From: Nocardia wallacei
GTDB lineage: Bacteria > Actinomycetota > Actinomycetes > Mycobacteriales > Mycobacteriaceae
NCBI RefSeq assembly: GCF_029868745.1
Contig: NZ_JARWOP010000335.1
Coordinates: forward strand, 1 to 45,197
DNA: 45,197 bases
Direction of reading: 5' to 3'
Part shown: positions 1 through 7,784 of the stretch, in pieces
Numbering within the stretch: position 1 is the first letter of the stretch
Layout of the letters: each line of letters starts with the position of its first letter
Made by a program: the position numbers and the translations under genes
The notes under the pieces: model-generated
Seen by the model: the letters and a program-made list of their open reading frames with translations, nothing else
Database searches by the model: none
What the model was told of the DNA's origin: nothing

Positions 1-300
1 TACCCCCCCCCGCTCTTCCTAAAAACCACCACCCTGCTAACTACCCCCACGATCCTGCTAATAACCGCGGCCTTGGTAACTACCGCCCCGATCCTGCCAA
101 AAACCACGACCCTGCGAGCTACCGCCACGGTCCTGCGAAAAACCACGACCCTGCGAGCTACCACCGCGGTCCTGCGAAAAACCACGACCCTGCGAGCTAC
201 CACCGCGATCCTGCGAAAAACCACGACCCAGCGAGCTACCACCGCGATCCTGCGAAAAGCCGCGGCCCTCCGAGCTACCGCCCCGGTCCTTCGAATAACC
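1..300. repeat. 39-bp tandem repeat array inside rluB
   Basis: About seven tandem copies of a 39-bp unit encode the 13-residue unit DRGGSSQGRGFSQ on the minus strand. The period is read directly: the ccacgac core recurs at 104 and 143. Copies are nearly identical between 100 and 260 and become degenerate toward base 1, where Ser codons turn into Trp, Tyr and stop codons. Such an array is prone to slippage and to assembly collapse. Confidence 0.85.
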
Positions 301-900
301 GCCGCGCCCTTGGGGATTGCCGCCGCCCGATGCTCCCCCGCGGCGCGGGAAGTCGCTCCGATCGGATCGATCCGAACCCGACCGTCCCCCGAAACCGCCG
401 CGATCGTCCTGGCCCGCGCTGTAGCCGCGGCCTTGCCGATCCGAGCTGCCGCGTCCGGAGTAGCCACCGGTTCGGTCTCCCCGTGCCGAGTAGCCGCCGG
501 CATCCCCGCCGCGTCCCGAGTAACCACTGTCCTTGTCTCCGCCGCGCCGGGAGTAACCGCCGCTGTCCCCACCGCGCCCGGAGTAGCCACCGCTCTTGTC
601 CCCGCCACGGCCCGCGTAGCCGCCGCCGTCTCCGCCACGGCTGGAGTAACCGCCGCCGGTGTTCCCGCCGCGGCCGGAGTAGCCGCTTCCGCTGTCGCCG
701 CGGCGACCGTAATTTCCGCCGGAGCCTTCGCCCCCGCGGCTGGAGTTTCCGCTGGGGCCGTCGCCCCCGCGACCCGAGTAGCCGCCGCGGCTTTCCCCGC
801 GTGCACCCTGGGCGCCGCGCCCACGGGCGGAACCACGCGGTGGTTCGGCGCTACGTTTTCTGCGATCCGGTGTGCCATCTCGGCGAGCGGGTGTATTCAC
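58..900 (-). pseudogene. rluB: RluB-type 23S rRNA pseudouridine synthase, RGG-rich N-terminal part, interrupted at the contig edge
   Basis: This 280-codon frame starts at GTG (900), 9 bp after the scpB stop, and is almost wholly low-complexity: Arg, Gly, Ser, Tyr and Asp in YSGRGGD and DRGGSSQGRGFSQ units. The basic opening (MNTPARRDGTPDRRK) and the place after scpA-scpB match the RluB-family pseudouridine synthase known there in mycobacteria and Nocardia. The catalytic domain would lie beyond base 1. The frame closes at TAG (58-60), but the repeat continues in the same frame past it, with two more TAGs at positions where other copies have TCG (Ser). So the gene is either a real nonsense-damaged allele or, more likely, miscalled at a contig end. 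The family assignment is an inference from context; no synthase domain is visible. Confidence 0.6.
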
Positions 901-909
901 GTTGTCCTG

Positions 910-1887
910 TCAATCTTGTGAGCCGAGGTCGATGTCGGCCTCGGCGGGTTTCCTCAGCTTGGTGTACCGAGGGTCGGTGTCCAGGCTGTCGTTGATCTCG
1001 TCGATCAGGTCGACGCCCGGCAGCAGGGGCGCCAACGACGGCAGTTCCGTCAGCGACGCGAGCCCGATGCGTTCCAGGAACAGCTCGGTCGTGACGTACA
1101 GGGTGCCGTTGGTCTCCGGATCGGTCCCGGCCTCGGCGATGAGGCCGCGTGCCACCAGGGTCCGGATCACGCCGTCGACGTTCACTCCACGCACGGCGCT
1201 GACCCGTGCTCGCGTAACCGGTTGACGATAGGCGATGACCGCCAGAGTCTCCAAAGCGGCCCTGGTGAGTTTCGACCGCGCCCCGTCCAGCAGCATCCGC
1301 TCGACGTACGGCGCGAAGTCGGTTCGAGTGTAGTAACGCCACCCATCGCCCACGAATCGCAGGTCCATACCGCTGCGCCGCGCCGTCAACTCCGCCGACA
1401 TCTCCCGCAACGCCGACTGCACCCGTTGCTCACTGTCGTCCAGCGCCGAAGCCAGCAAGTCCACCGGCGCCGGCGCGTCCACGATCAACAACATCGCCTC
1501 CAACGCCGCCCGGAACTCCTCGTCATCGAGAATTTCGGGCACGCCTTCCCGGTCCTCATCCGAGATCCCGACCGCGCTACCGTTCCGCCCGCGGTCCTCA
1601 CCATCAAGGTCGACCGCCACCTCACCCGCATCACCGGAATCGACACGCGACTCCGCCCCGACACCCACCTCCACGTCAGCATGCGCCTGCGCCCCCACAT
1701 CAACGCTCGCTTCGGTAGCCGCCATGTCGGCACCGGCATCACTCGCAGCAGCGGTACTGGTACCCACAGTCGTATCGGTGCCCGCGGCACGCACAAGTTC
1801 TGCCGCGATCTCCCCCGCGGTCTGCCGGACAGGTGCGGAAGTCCGATCCGCGTCGGCGGGGTTGATGGCCTCGCTGTCTTTCGTCAC
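910..1887 (-). CDS. scpB: Segregation and condensation protein B
   Basis: ScpB is the winged-helix partner of ScpA and SMC in the condensin complex that compacts and segregates the chromosome. The 325-residue frame starts at GTG (1887), overlapping the scpA stop by 4 bp (GTGA), which implies coupled translation. The ScpB domain begins near residue 120 (DEEFRAALEAMLLIVDAP) and runs through the conserved LTRAALETLAVIAYRQPVTR segment. The first 120 residues are a low-complexity Ala/Asp/Val-rich tail that a minimal ScpB lacks. The parA-scpA-scpB-rluB order is the classic actinobacterial one. Confidence 0.95.
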   Translation of the reverse strand: MTKDSEAINPADADRTSAPVRQTAGEIAAELVRAAGTDTTVGTSTAAASDAGADMAATEASVDVGAQAHADVEVGVGAESRVDSGDAGEVAVDLDGEDRGRNGSAVGISDEDREGVPEILDDEEFRAALEAMLLIVDAPAPVDLLASALDDSEQRVQSALREMSAELTARRSGMDLRFVGDGWRYYTRTDFAPYVERMLLDGARSKLTRAALETLAVIAYRQPVTRARVSAVRGVNVDGVIRTLVARGLIAEAGTDPETNGTLYVTTELFLERIGLASLTELPSLAPLLPGVDLIDEINDSLDTDPRYTKLRKPAEADIDLGSQD

Positions 1888-2807
1888 CCGTAGTCCTCGT
1901 CGATTGTCAGCGGTTGGGCGGGCTGGTCCTCCGGTTCACCGACCCAGCTGACCGCCAGTGGCCCGAGCGGGTCGGGCTGGTCGAATTCGATCGTCTTGCC
2001 TCGGTACAGCTCCAGCAGCGCCAGGAAACGGGCGACGATCTGGATCGGTACGTCGCAGTCGGCGCACAGTTCGGGGAAGGTGGTCCAGCCGCCCACCCCG
2101 CGGGTCTTCAGCATCTCCAGCACCAGCGCGGCCTGTTCGGCCACCGAGATGGCGTGGGCGTGCAGATGGTCCAGCCCCACCTTCGGCGTCGGCCGTGGCC
2201 GGAACGCCGCCGCGGCGACCTCGGCGAAACCGGCGGCGTCGACCCCCAGCGTAACGTCCGGCAGCAGCTCCAGGAATCGCTCCTCCAGCGACACCGCCCG
2301 CGGATACCTCCGCAGCGCCGCCTGCTCCAGCTCCCCCAGCAGCTCGGCGACCTGCTTGAACGCCCGGTATTGCAGCAACCGCGCGAACAGCAGGTCGCGG
2401 GCCTCCAGCAGTTCCAGATCGTCCTCGTCGGCGACCTCGCCGGCGGGCAGCAACCGCGCGGCCTTCAGATCCAGCAGCGTCGCGGCCACCACCAGGAATT
2501 CGGTGGTCTGGTCGAGGATCTTGTCCGCGCGCAGCGTCGGGTCGGCGTCCAGGCTCGCCGTCAGCACCTTGGTGTAGGCGATGAATTCGTCGGTGACCTG
2601 ATGCAATGCCACCTCGGTGACGTCCAGCCGACGCTGGCTGATCAATTGCAGCAGCAGGTCGAACGGACCCTCGAAGTTGCTCAGCCGCAGATGGAATCCG
2701 GTCGATCTGTCCGGATTGTCCGGTGCGGCCGAATCATCGGCGGAACTCGGCGAATCCTGATCCGGGGCGGGCAAGTCCTGAACTGCTGGCTGGACGGTCT
2801 CCGTCAC
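1884..2807 (-). CDS. scpA: Segregation and condensation protein A
   Basis: ScpA is the kleisin subunit that bridges the SMC heads. The 307-residue product carries the typical start FHLRLSNFEGPFDLLLQLI near residue 37 after an acidic, Pro/Ser-rich tail, followed by the AATLLDLKAARLLP segment and the C-terminal winged helix. It starts at GTG (2807), overlapping the parA stop (GTGA), and its own stop overlaps the scpB start. All three genes therefore look like one translationally coupled operon. Confidence 0.96.
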   Translation of the reverse strand: MTETVQPAVQDLPAPDQDSPSSADDSAAPDNPDRSTGFHLRLSNFEGPFDLLLQLISQRRLDVTEVALHQVTDEFIAYTKVLTASLDADPTLRADKILDQTTEFLVVAATLLDLKAARLLPAGEVADEDDLELLEARDLLFARLLQYRAFKQVAELLGELEQAALRRYPRAVSLEERFLELLPDVTLGVDAAGFAEVAAAAFRPRPTPKVGLDHLHAHAISVAEQAALVLEMLKTRGVGGWTTFPELCADCDVPIQIVARFLALLELYRGKTIEFDQPDPLGPLAVSWVGEPEDQPAQPLTIDEDYG

Positions 2808-3775
2808 CGGCCCGACCGGTGGATGACTTCCCGTGCCATCGCCCTATACGCTTCCGCGCCAGCGGATTTCGGTGCCCAAGTGGTGATCGGCTCACCGGCC
2901 ACGCTGGCATCCGGGAAGCGCACGGTCCGGTTGATCACGGTGTCGTACACCAGGTCACCGAACACCTCGACCACCCGGGACATGACCTGCCGCGAATGCA
3001 GCAATCGCGCGTCGAACATGGTGACCACGATGCCGGACAGGCTCAGTCGCGGGTTCAGCCGGTCCCGTACTTTCTCCACGGTGTCGGTGAGCAGCGCCAG
3101 CCCGCGCAGCGAGAAGTATTCGCACTCCATGGGAATGATCACGCCGTCGGCGCAGGCCAGCGCGTTGACGGTGAGCAAGCCCAGCGACGGCTGGCAGTCG
3201 ATGAGGATGTAGTCGTAGCTGCCCCGCAGCGACGCCAGCGCGCGGCCCAGGGTCTGTTCCCGGCCGACCTCGTTGACCAGCTGGATCTCCGCGGCCGACA
3301 GGTCGATATTGCTGGGTAGCAGGTCCATGTGGTCGACCTTGGTCTTCATCAGCACATCGCCCGCGCCCGCGCGGCCGCCGACCAGCAGATTGTGCACAGT
3401 GAGGTCGAGATCGTGGTGCGCGACGCCCAAGCCCGCCGATAACGCGCCCTGCGGATCCAGATCGACCAGCAGCACGCGGCGCCCGTACTCGGCCAGCGCG
3501 GCACCGAGATTGATGGTGGAGGTGGTCTTGCCGACGCCGCCCTTCTGGTTGCACATGGCGACGATCAGCGCCTCGCCCTCCCCGGTCACGGGCGGAGGTT
3601 CCGGAATTTCGCGCAAGGGGCGACCGGTCGGGCCGAGTTCCGTGCCGTCCGCCACGATGTCCTTCGCCTCCCACAAGGTTTGGGCCGCCTGCTCGATGCG
3701 CGAGCCTGGCCGGGTCTGTGAAAGCGGTTCTGCCGCAGCTCTGATCGGCGGTTCGGCCGCGTCGGCTGTCGTCAT
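2804..3775 (-). CDS. parA: ParA/Soj-family ATPase next to scpAB
   Basis: This is a deviant Walker A P-loop ATPase (CNQKGGVGKTTSTINL) with the Walker A' DLDPQGALSAGLG and the IDCQPSLGLLT motif typical of ParA/Soj proteins; 323 residues. I place the start at ATG 3775, preceded by an AAGGAG ribosome binding site, although the frame is open to 4006 without a good site. It is the second, scpAB-linked ParA paralogue of actinomycetes (Rv1708 in M. tuberculosis), with no parB beside it, and is thought to act in chromosome organisation with SMC-ScpAB. Confidence 0.92.
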   Translation of the reverse strand: MTTADAAEPPIRAAAEPLSQTRPGSRIEQAAQTLWEAKDIVADGTELGPTGRPLREIPEPPPVTGEGEALIVAMCNQKGGVGKTTSTINLGAALAEYGRRVLLVDLDPQGALSAGLGVAHHDLDLTVHNLLVGGRAGAGDVLMKTKVDHMDLLPSNIDLSAAEIQLVNEVGREQTLGRALASLRGSYDYILIDCQPSLGLLTVNALACADGVIIPMECEYFSLRGLALLTDTVEKVRDRLNPRLSLSGIVVTMFDARLLHSRQVMSRVVEVFGDLVYDTVINRTVRFPDASVAGEPITTWAPKSAGAEAYRAMAREVIHRSGR

Positions 3776-4045
3776 ATCCGCTGCTCCTTCAATTTTCCTG
3801 CCCAAATGCCCCGCCGAGCGCCGCGGGAAGTCTTTCCCACCCGACGTCACCCAGGGTCGCATCCAGACCCCATAGACGCTACCGCTTGTGAGCGCAAGAC
3901 CTATGCTCGGACACGCTCTGTGAGCATGCCCGCAACATGGTCCGGCATCGAGTGTGAACATGAATACCGCATCGGAGTCAACACTAATCGTGGCCGCGAC
4001 CGGCACCGACCGATTCCGGGAGGAGAGACCGGCCGGTCCGTGAGA
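3776..4045. other. Non-coding gap between acyltransferase and parA
   Basis: These 270 bases hold no convincing gene. They must contain the promoter of the parA-scpA-scpB operon. A perfect 12-bp palindrome, GACCGGCCGGTC (4027-4038), lies just beyond the 3' end of the acyltransferase gene; no T-run follows, so I do not call it a terminator. Confidence 0.5.
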
Positions 4046-5485
4046 TCAGTCGGCAATCTCCTGCGGCGGCACGATCCAGTCGGGAATGTCCTCGCCGGTG
4101 TCCGCCGCGTCGGCGACCGCGCGCTGGGGAAATCCTTGCGGCGCGGCCGGACCGGGCTTCGTGACCGCGCCGTCGACGAGCAGGTCCCAGCGAAAGTGCA
4201 GGTCGCTCACGGCGACGGTGGCGAGGTTACGGGTGAATTCGGTGAGATCCTCAGCGTCGCGGCGGGAGGTGCCGACGAGCCGGAACCCGGTGTCGGGCAC
4301 GTGCTCCGCCGCACGGGATCGGGCGGTGAACAGATTCTCCTGTACCGCCAGCGCGAGCATCGGGTTGTCGGCCAGTTCGACGAACAGGTCCGCGCTGTCC
4401 GCGGCGGCCATGGTGGCCTGGTCGAACCGCACCCGGTTGCGCAGGTTCAGGAACCAGAATTCCGCCTGCGGCAGGCCCGGCGGCATCCGGCCGCCGATGG
4501 TCGAGGCGAACAGCGGCATATCGGAGTCGTTGAAGGTCCACTCGTACAGGTGCTTTCGCACGCCCTCGACGGCGATCCGCCGATAGGGCGCGACGACGTC
4601 GGTGTGCGCCGGATAGTCGACGCGGATCTCCTTGGCGAATCGCGCGCTCGCCCGGACGGATTCGATGACCTCCAGCACCGCCGCCCGGTGACCCGAGACC
4701 GCGACGATATTGGGCGAGTTCACCACCGACAGTTTCAGCCAGCCGATATTGCGGGCGATGAGCGACTCACAGGCGGCGACGTCCACCCCGAGCACGGCCA
4801 TCGTGTAGCCGCGCGGTGCGTGCTCGGCGATGAGGTCGGCGCGCACCTTCGTCGCCACCAGCGCGTCGCGCACGGTGCACATGCCGCACACCACGGCCGC
4901 CGCCAGCTCGCCCTGGCTGTGCCCGATCGTCACCGTCGGAGCGACGCCGGCCGCCAGCCACATCGCGGCCAGCCCGAGGGTGTGCATGAACAGCGCCGGT
5001 TGCAGCACGCCGATGTCGTCGGTGTACTGGTCGTCCTCGACCAGTAGATAGTGCAGCGGCTCGGGTGCTCCGAGTTCGTCGCCGAGGATGACCGCGCACT
5101 CGTCGACGCGGGCGCGGTAGGCCGCCGAGCGGTCGTAGTAGATCCGGCCCATGCCCGGCCGCTGGCTGCCCTGCCCGGGGAACACGAATCCGGTCCGCTG
5201 TGCGGTGGCCGGCCCGTCGCCGCGCACGACGGCCGGGTCGGCGTCGCCGGACACCGCGGCGTCCAGGGCGCGGCGCAGATCCTCGCGACCGGAGACCATG
5301 GCGAGCGCCCGGTGCGGCCGTACCGTACGGGTCCGCAGCAACGCCGCGGATATCTGATCGGCGCCCGCGTCGGGATGCTCGTCGAGATAGCCGCGCACCG
5401 CGACGGCTTCACGCATCAGCAGGTCGGAGTTCTCGGCGGAGAGTACGACGGGAATCCGCCCGTCCGGCAGCCTGTAGCTGGAAAT
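4046..5485 (-). CDS. Stand-alone acyltransferase (AT-domain) protein with a likely ATT start
   Basis: The product resembles the acyltransferase domain of polyketide synthases, which moves malonyl or methylmalonyl units from CoA to a carrier protein. It opens with a linker-like region, then FVFPGQGSQRPGMG, the nucleophile elbow GHSQGE (catalytic Ser) and a VDYPAHT segment with the candidate catalytic His. No ketosynthase or carrier domain is attached. The frame stays open to 5629, but the only strong ribosome binding site, AGGAGG (5493-5498), sits 7 bp before an ATT codon at 5485. That start gives 479 residues. A GTG farther upstream has no site. The partner carrier protein is unknown; a role in siderophore or lipid assembly is possible but not shown. 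Confidence 0.8.
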   Translation of the reverse strand: MSSYRLPDGRIPVVLSAENSDLLMREAVAVRGYLDEHPDAGADQISAALLRTRTVRPHRALAMVSGREDLRRALDAAVSGDADPAVVRGDGPATAQRTGFVFPGQGSQRPGMGRIYYDRSAAYRARVDECAVILGDELGAPEPLHYLLVEDDQYTDDIGVLQPALFMHTLGLAAMWLAAGVAPTVTIGHSQGELAAAVVCGMCTVRDALVATKVRADLIAEHAPRGYTMAVLGVDVAACESLIARNIGWLKLSVVNSPNIVAVSGHRAAVLEVIESVRASARFAKEIRVDYPAHTDVVAPYRRIAVEGVRKHLYEWTFNDSDMPLFASTIGGRMPPGLPQAEFWFLNLRNRVRFDQATMAAADSADLFVELADNPMLALAVQENLFTARSRAAEHVPDTGFRLVGTSRRDAEDLTEFTRNLATVAVSDLHFRWDLLVDGAVTKPGPAAPQGFPQRAVADAADTGEDIPDWIVPPQEIAD

Positions 5486-5492
5486 GATTCTG

Positions 5493-5498
5493 CCTCCT
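5493..5498 (-). promoter_or_regulatory. Consensus ribosome binding site before a non-canonical ATT start
   Basis: AGGAGG on the minus strand, separated by seven bases from an in-frame ATT at 5485. No ATG, GTG or TTG lies at a workable distance, which is why ATT is chosen as the start of the acyltransferase gene. Confidence 0.6.
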
Positions 5499-5598
5499 GA
5501 TCCGCCGCGAGCTAACCCGAGGAAACAATATGCCACAGGCCCGGTACCGGGATTCGCCAGTCCGGGTAACTTGAACTTCCGTTGAGATTCGGTCCGGG

Positions 5599-6567
5599 TC
5601 ACCTGGCTCGCGGGTGCGCGGTCGCCCACACCTCGTGCAGAGTGTTCACCGTGACGAGCGTGTAGATCTGGGTGGTCGTCACCGATGCGTGCCCCAGCAG
5701 TTCCTGCACCACCCGGACGTCCGCACCGCCGTCGAGCAGGTGCGTCGCGAACGAATGCCGCAGGGTGTGCGGCGAGACCGTGGCGCCGATGCCCGCGCGT
5801 TCCGCCGCGTCCTGCAGCACCTGCCAGGCGCTCTGCCGCGACAGCCGGCCGCCGCGGGCATTGCAGAACAACGCCGGATTTCCCTTGCCGCGCAACGCCA
5901 GTGCGGGCCGGCCGCGGACCAGGTAGGCGTCCAGGGCCGCCAGCGCCGGGCGGCCGATCGGGACCATGCGCTGCTTGCCGCCCTTGCCGTGCAGCACGAC
6001 CGCGCGGTCCGCGGTGTCGATGTCGTCGACGTCGAGCCCGACGACCTCGGAGATGCGGGCGCCGGTCGAGTACAGCAGCTCGAGCAGGGCGCGATCGCGC
6101 AGACCCCGCGGTCCCCCGTCTGCCTGCCCGGTACCGCCGGCCGCCTCCAGCAACCGCGAAACCTGGTCGTATGGAAGGGCTTTCGGCAATCGGCGGGCGG
6201 GGGCCGGCGGTTTGACCGCGTGCGCGACATCGCCCGCGGTGATGCCCTCGGCCGCGGCGAACCGGTGCAGCCCGCGCACCGCGACCAGGCCCCGGGCGGC
6301 CGAGCTGGCCGCCAGCGGCGGGTGTCCGTCGCCCCCGGCGCGCAAGGCCACCACGAAGTCGGCGATATCGCTCTCGGTGACCCGGTCCAACCCGTCGATC
6401 TCGCGCCGCGAGAGAAACTCCCGATACCGTTCGAGATCGCGCCGGTAGGCGCTGAAGGTGTTGCGCGCCGCGCCGCGCTCGACCGTCAGATGGTCGAGGT
6501 ACGCCTGGATCTGCCGCTGCAACACCCGTCGCTCCCTACTGCCGCGTCCCCCGGTGCGGCTGGACAT
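5599..6567 (-). CDS. xerD: Tyrosine recombinase XerD
   Basis: XerD acts with XerC at the dif site to resolve chromosome dimers. The 322-residue product has the SAM-like N-terminal DNA-binding domain (IQAYLDHLTVERGAARNT) and the full catalytic set: Arg in TGARISEV, Lys in GKGGKQR, HTLRH, LGHAS and the nucleophile Tyr in TTQIYT. Its place between the NUDIX/pyrG block and parA fits Rv1701. Its 3' end overlaps the open frame upstream of the acyltransferase but not that gene's preferred start. The first 12 residues (SSRTGGRGSRE) are an unusual basic tail. Confidence 0.95.
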   Translation of the reverse strand: MSSRTGGRGSRERRVLQRQIQAYLDHLTVERGAARNTFSAYRRDLERYREFLSRREIDGLDRVTESDIADFVVALRAGGDGHPPLAASSAARGLVAVRGLHRFAAAEGITAGDVAHAVKPPAPARRLPKALPYDQVSRLLEAAGGTGQADGGPRGLRDRALLELLYSTGARISEVVGLDVDDIDTADRAVVLHGKGGKQRMVPIGRPALAALDAYLVRGRPALALRGKGNPALFCNARGGRLSRQSAWQVLQDAAERAGIGATVSPHTLRHSFATHLLDGGADVRVVQELLGHASVTTTQIYTLVTVNTLHEVWATAHPRAR

Positions 6568-6632
6568 CCACGGGTCACATCATGGCAGCAGCACCCGGCT
6601 CCACGCCGGACGAGACACGCGTCCGCCCACCC

Positions 6633-6941
6633 CTACAGACTCAGGGCGGCCCGCAGCCGGGTGTCCAGCGCGTCCATTTCGTCGGCGGACAGCTCACCGG
6701 CCAGTTCGGCCAGCCACACCCGGTAGACCCGATGGAACTCGAGCGCGTCGGCCCAGCCGTGGCAGGTGTGGATGGTCAGCACGTGCCCCGGGTCGTCCTC
6801 GGCGAACGGGACGACATGCAGCCAGCGGTACGGCGAGGTGATCACCGCCGGGTCCGACACCACCACCACGGTGGTACGGCGCGGCGCCGGGGTGCCGTCG
6901 GGCAGCACCGGCGCGTACCGCCAGACCTCACCGCGTCTCAT
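6633..6941 (-). CDS. MazF/PemK-like toxin
   Basis: This 102-residue protein opens with MRRGEVWRYAPV and continues with PRRTTVVVVSDPAVI and WLHVVPF, the N-terminal pattern of the MazF/PemK endoribonuclease fold, in which the Arg near the start and the VVVVS strand frame the RNA-binding pocket. I take ATG 6941 as start because it overlaps the stop of a short upstream frame (ATGA). An upstream extension to 7118 has no family support. The partner antitoxin is reduced to a stub, so toxicity or function is uncertain. Confidence 0.7.
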   Translation of the reverse strand: MRRGEVWRYAPVLPDGTPAPRRTTVVVVSDPAVITSPYRWLHVVPFAEDDPGHVLTIHTCHGWADALEFHRVYRVWLAELAGELSADEMDALDTRLRAALSL

Positions 6942-7021
6942 ACGACCTCTCGCGCCCGGGCGGCCACCCGCGGATCCAGGGTGACCGACACCGGGTTCGC
7001 CTTGCGCATACCCACATGCAT
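6938..7021 (-). CDS. Antitoxin stub, ribbon-helix-helix-like
   Basis: A 27-codon frame (or 23 codons from ATG 7009) ends by ATGA overlap with the toxin start. It reads MRKANPVSVTLDPRVAARAREVV. The VSVTLDPRVAARA part resembles the beta strand and first helix of a ribbon-helix-helix antitoxin, and then the frame stops. A working antitoxin of this type needs about 70-90 residues including a toxin-binding tail, so this is either a remnant left by an internal deletion or a translational leader for the toxin. Confidence 0.5.
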   Translation of the reverse strand: MHVGMRKANPVSVTLDPRVAARAREVV

Positions 7022-7130
7022 ACCAGAGCGGCGCGAGACCAGGAACCCGGCGGCAACCCGGATCTGCGAGATTCGGATTGCATGAGTCGCATGCGCTTTC
7101 ACCGTCCGGGCCGGACACCGACCGGTTCCG

Positions 7131-7784
7131 TTACTCCGCGGCGCGCGCCGCCTGCTCGGTCTTGCGTCGCAGGAACGCCGTCGGCATCCCCGGCCACGGC
7201 GCGTCGGCCGGGCGCAGCGGAATCTCCCGGGCACGCGCGGTGGACAGCGCCAGCACGCCCGCCACCGCGGTCGCGTTGACGATCTCACCGGCGAGCGCCG
7301 CGCGCACTGCCGCGTCCAGCGGCAACCGCACGATCTCGATGTCCGCCTCCTCCAATTCCGGCTCGGGACGGTCGGTTTCGTGCAGTCCGGTGGCGAGATA
7401 GATGCGCAGCGATTCGTCGGTGAAGCCCGGCGACAGAGCCACATCGACCAGCACCGACCACTCCCGGGCGGCGAGGCCGGTCTCTTCGGCGAGTTCGCGG
7501 CGGGCCGCGGCGAGCGGATCCTCGCCGGGCTGGTCGAGCAGGCCGGCGGGCAACTCGAGCAGGCGGCGGCCCACCGGGTGCCGGTACTGGTTGATCAGCA
7601 CCACGTTGCCGTCGTCGTCCAGCGCGGCGACGGCGACGGCGCCGTGATGCTCGATCACCTCGCGTTCGGCGACCCGCCCGCCCGGCATCGCCACCTGGTC
7701 CAGCCGCAGCGCCAGGATCGCACCCGAGTACACCGTGCGGCTGGCGACCGTCTCGAAGTCGTGGCTGCCGGGAGTCGCGGTCAC
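7131..7784 (-). CDS. NUDIX hydrolase, ADP-ribose pyrophosphatase type
   Basis: The 217-residue protein contains the Nudix box GEDPLAAARRELAEETGL with the metal-binding REL-EE core, preceded by VLINQYRHPVGRRLLELPAG, the pattern of ADP-ribose pyrophosphatases that split ADP-ribose into AMP and ribose 5-phosphate. It corresponds to Rv1700 by position directly downstream of pyrG. The start at 7784 overlaps the pyrG stop by 4 bp, indicating translational coupling. Confidence 0.92.
   Translation of the reverse strand: MTATPGSHDFETVASRTVYSGAILALRLDQVAMPGGRVAEREVIEHHGAVAVAALDDDGNVVLINQYRHPVGRRLLELPAGLLDQPGEDPLAAARRELAEETGLAAREWSVLVDVALSPGFTDESLRIYLATGLHETDRPEPELEEADIEIVRLPLDAAVRAALAGEIVNATAVAGVLALSTARAREIPLRPADAPWPGMPTAFLRRKTEQAARAAE

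Noticed and set aside
1..300. CRISPR array
   Set aside because: The repeats are directly tandem without spacers, keep a reading frame and have no cas genes.
73..921. Plus-strand frame rich in Thr/Ala/Val opposite rluB
   Set aside because: It mirrors the 39-bp repeat and has no start context or known motif. The minus-strand RGG frame has the expected N-terminus and gene order.
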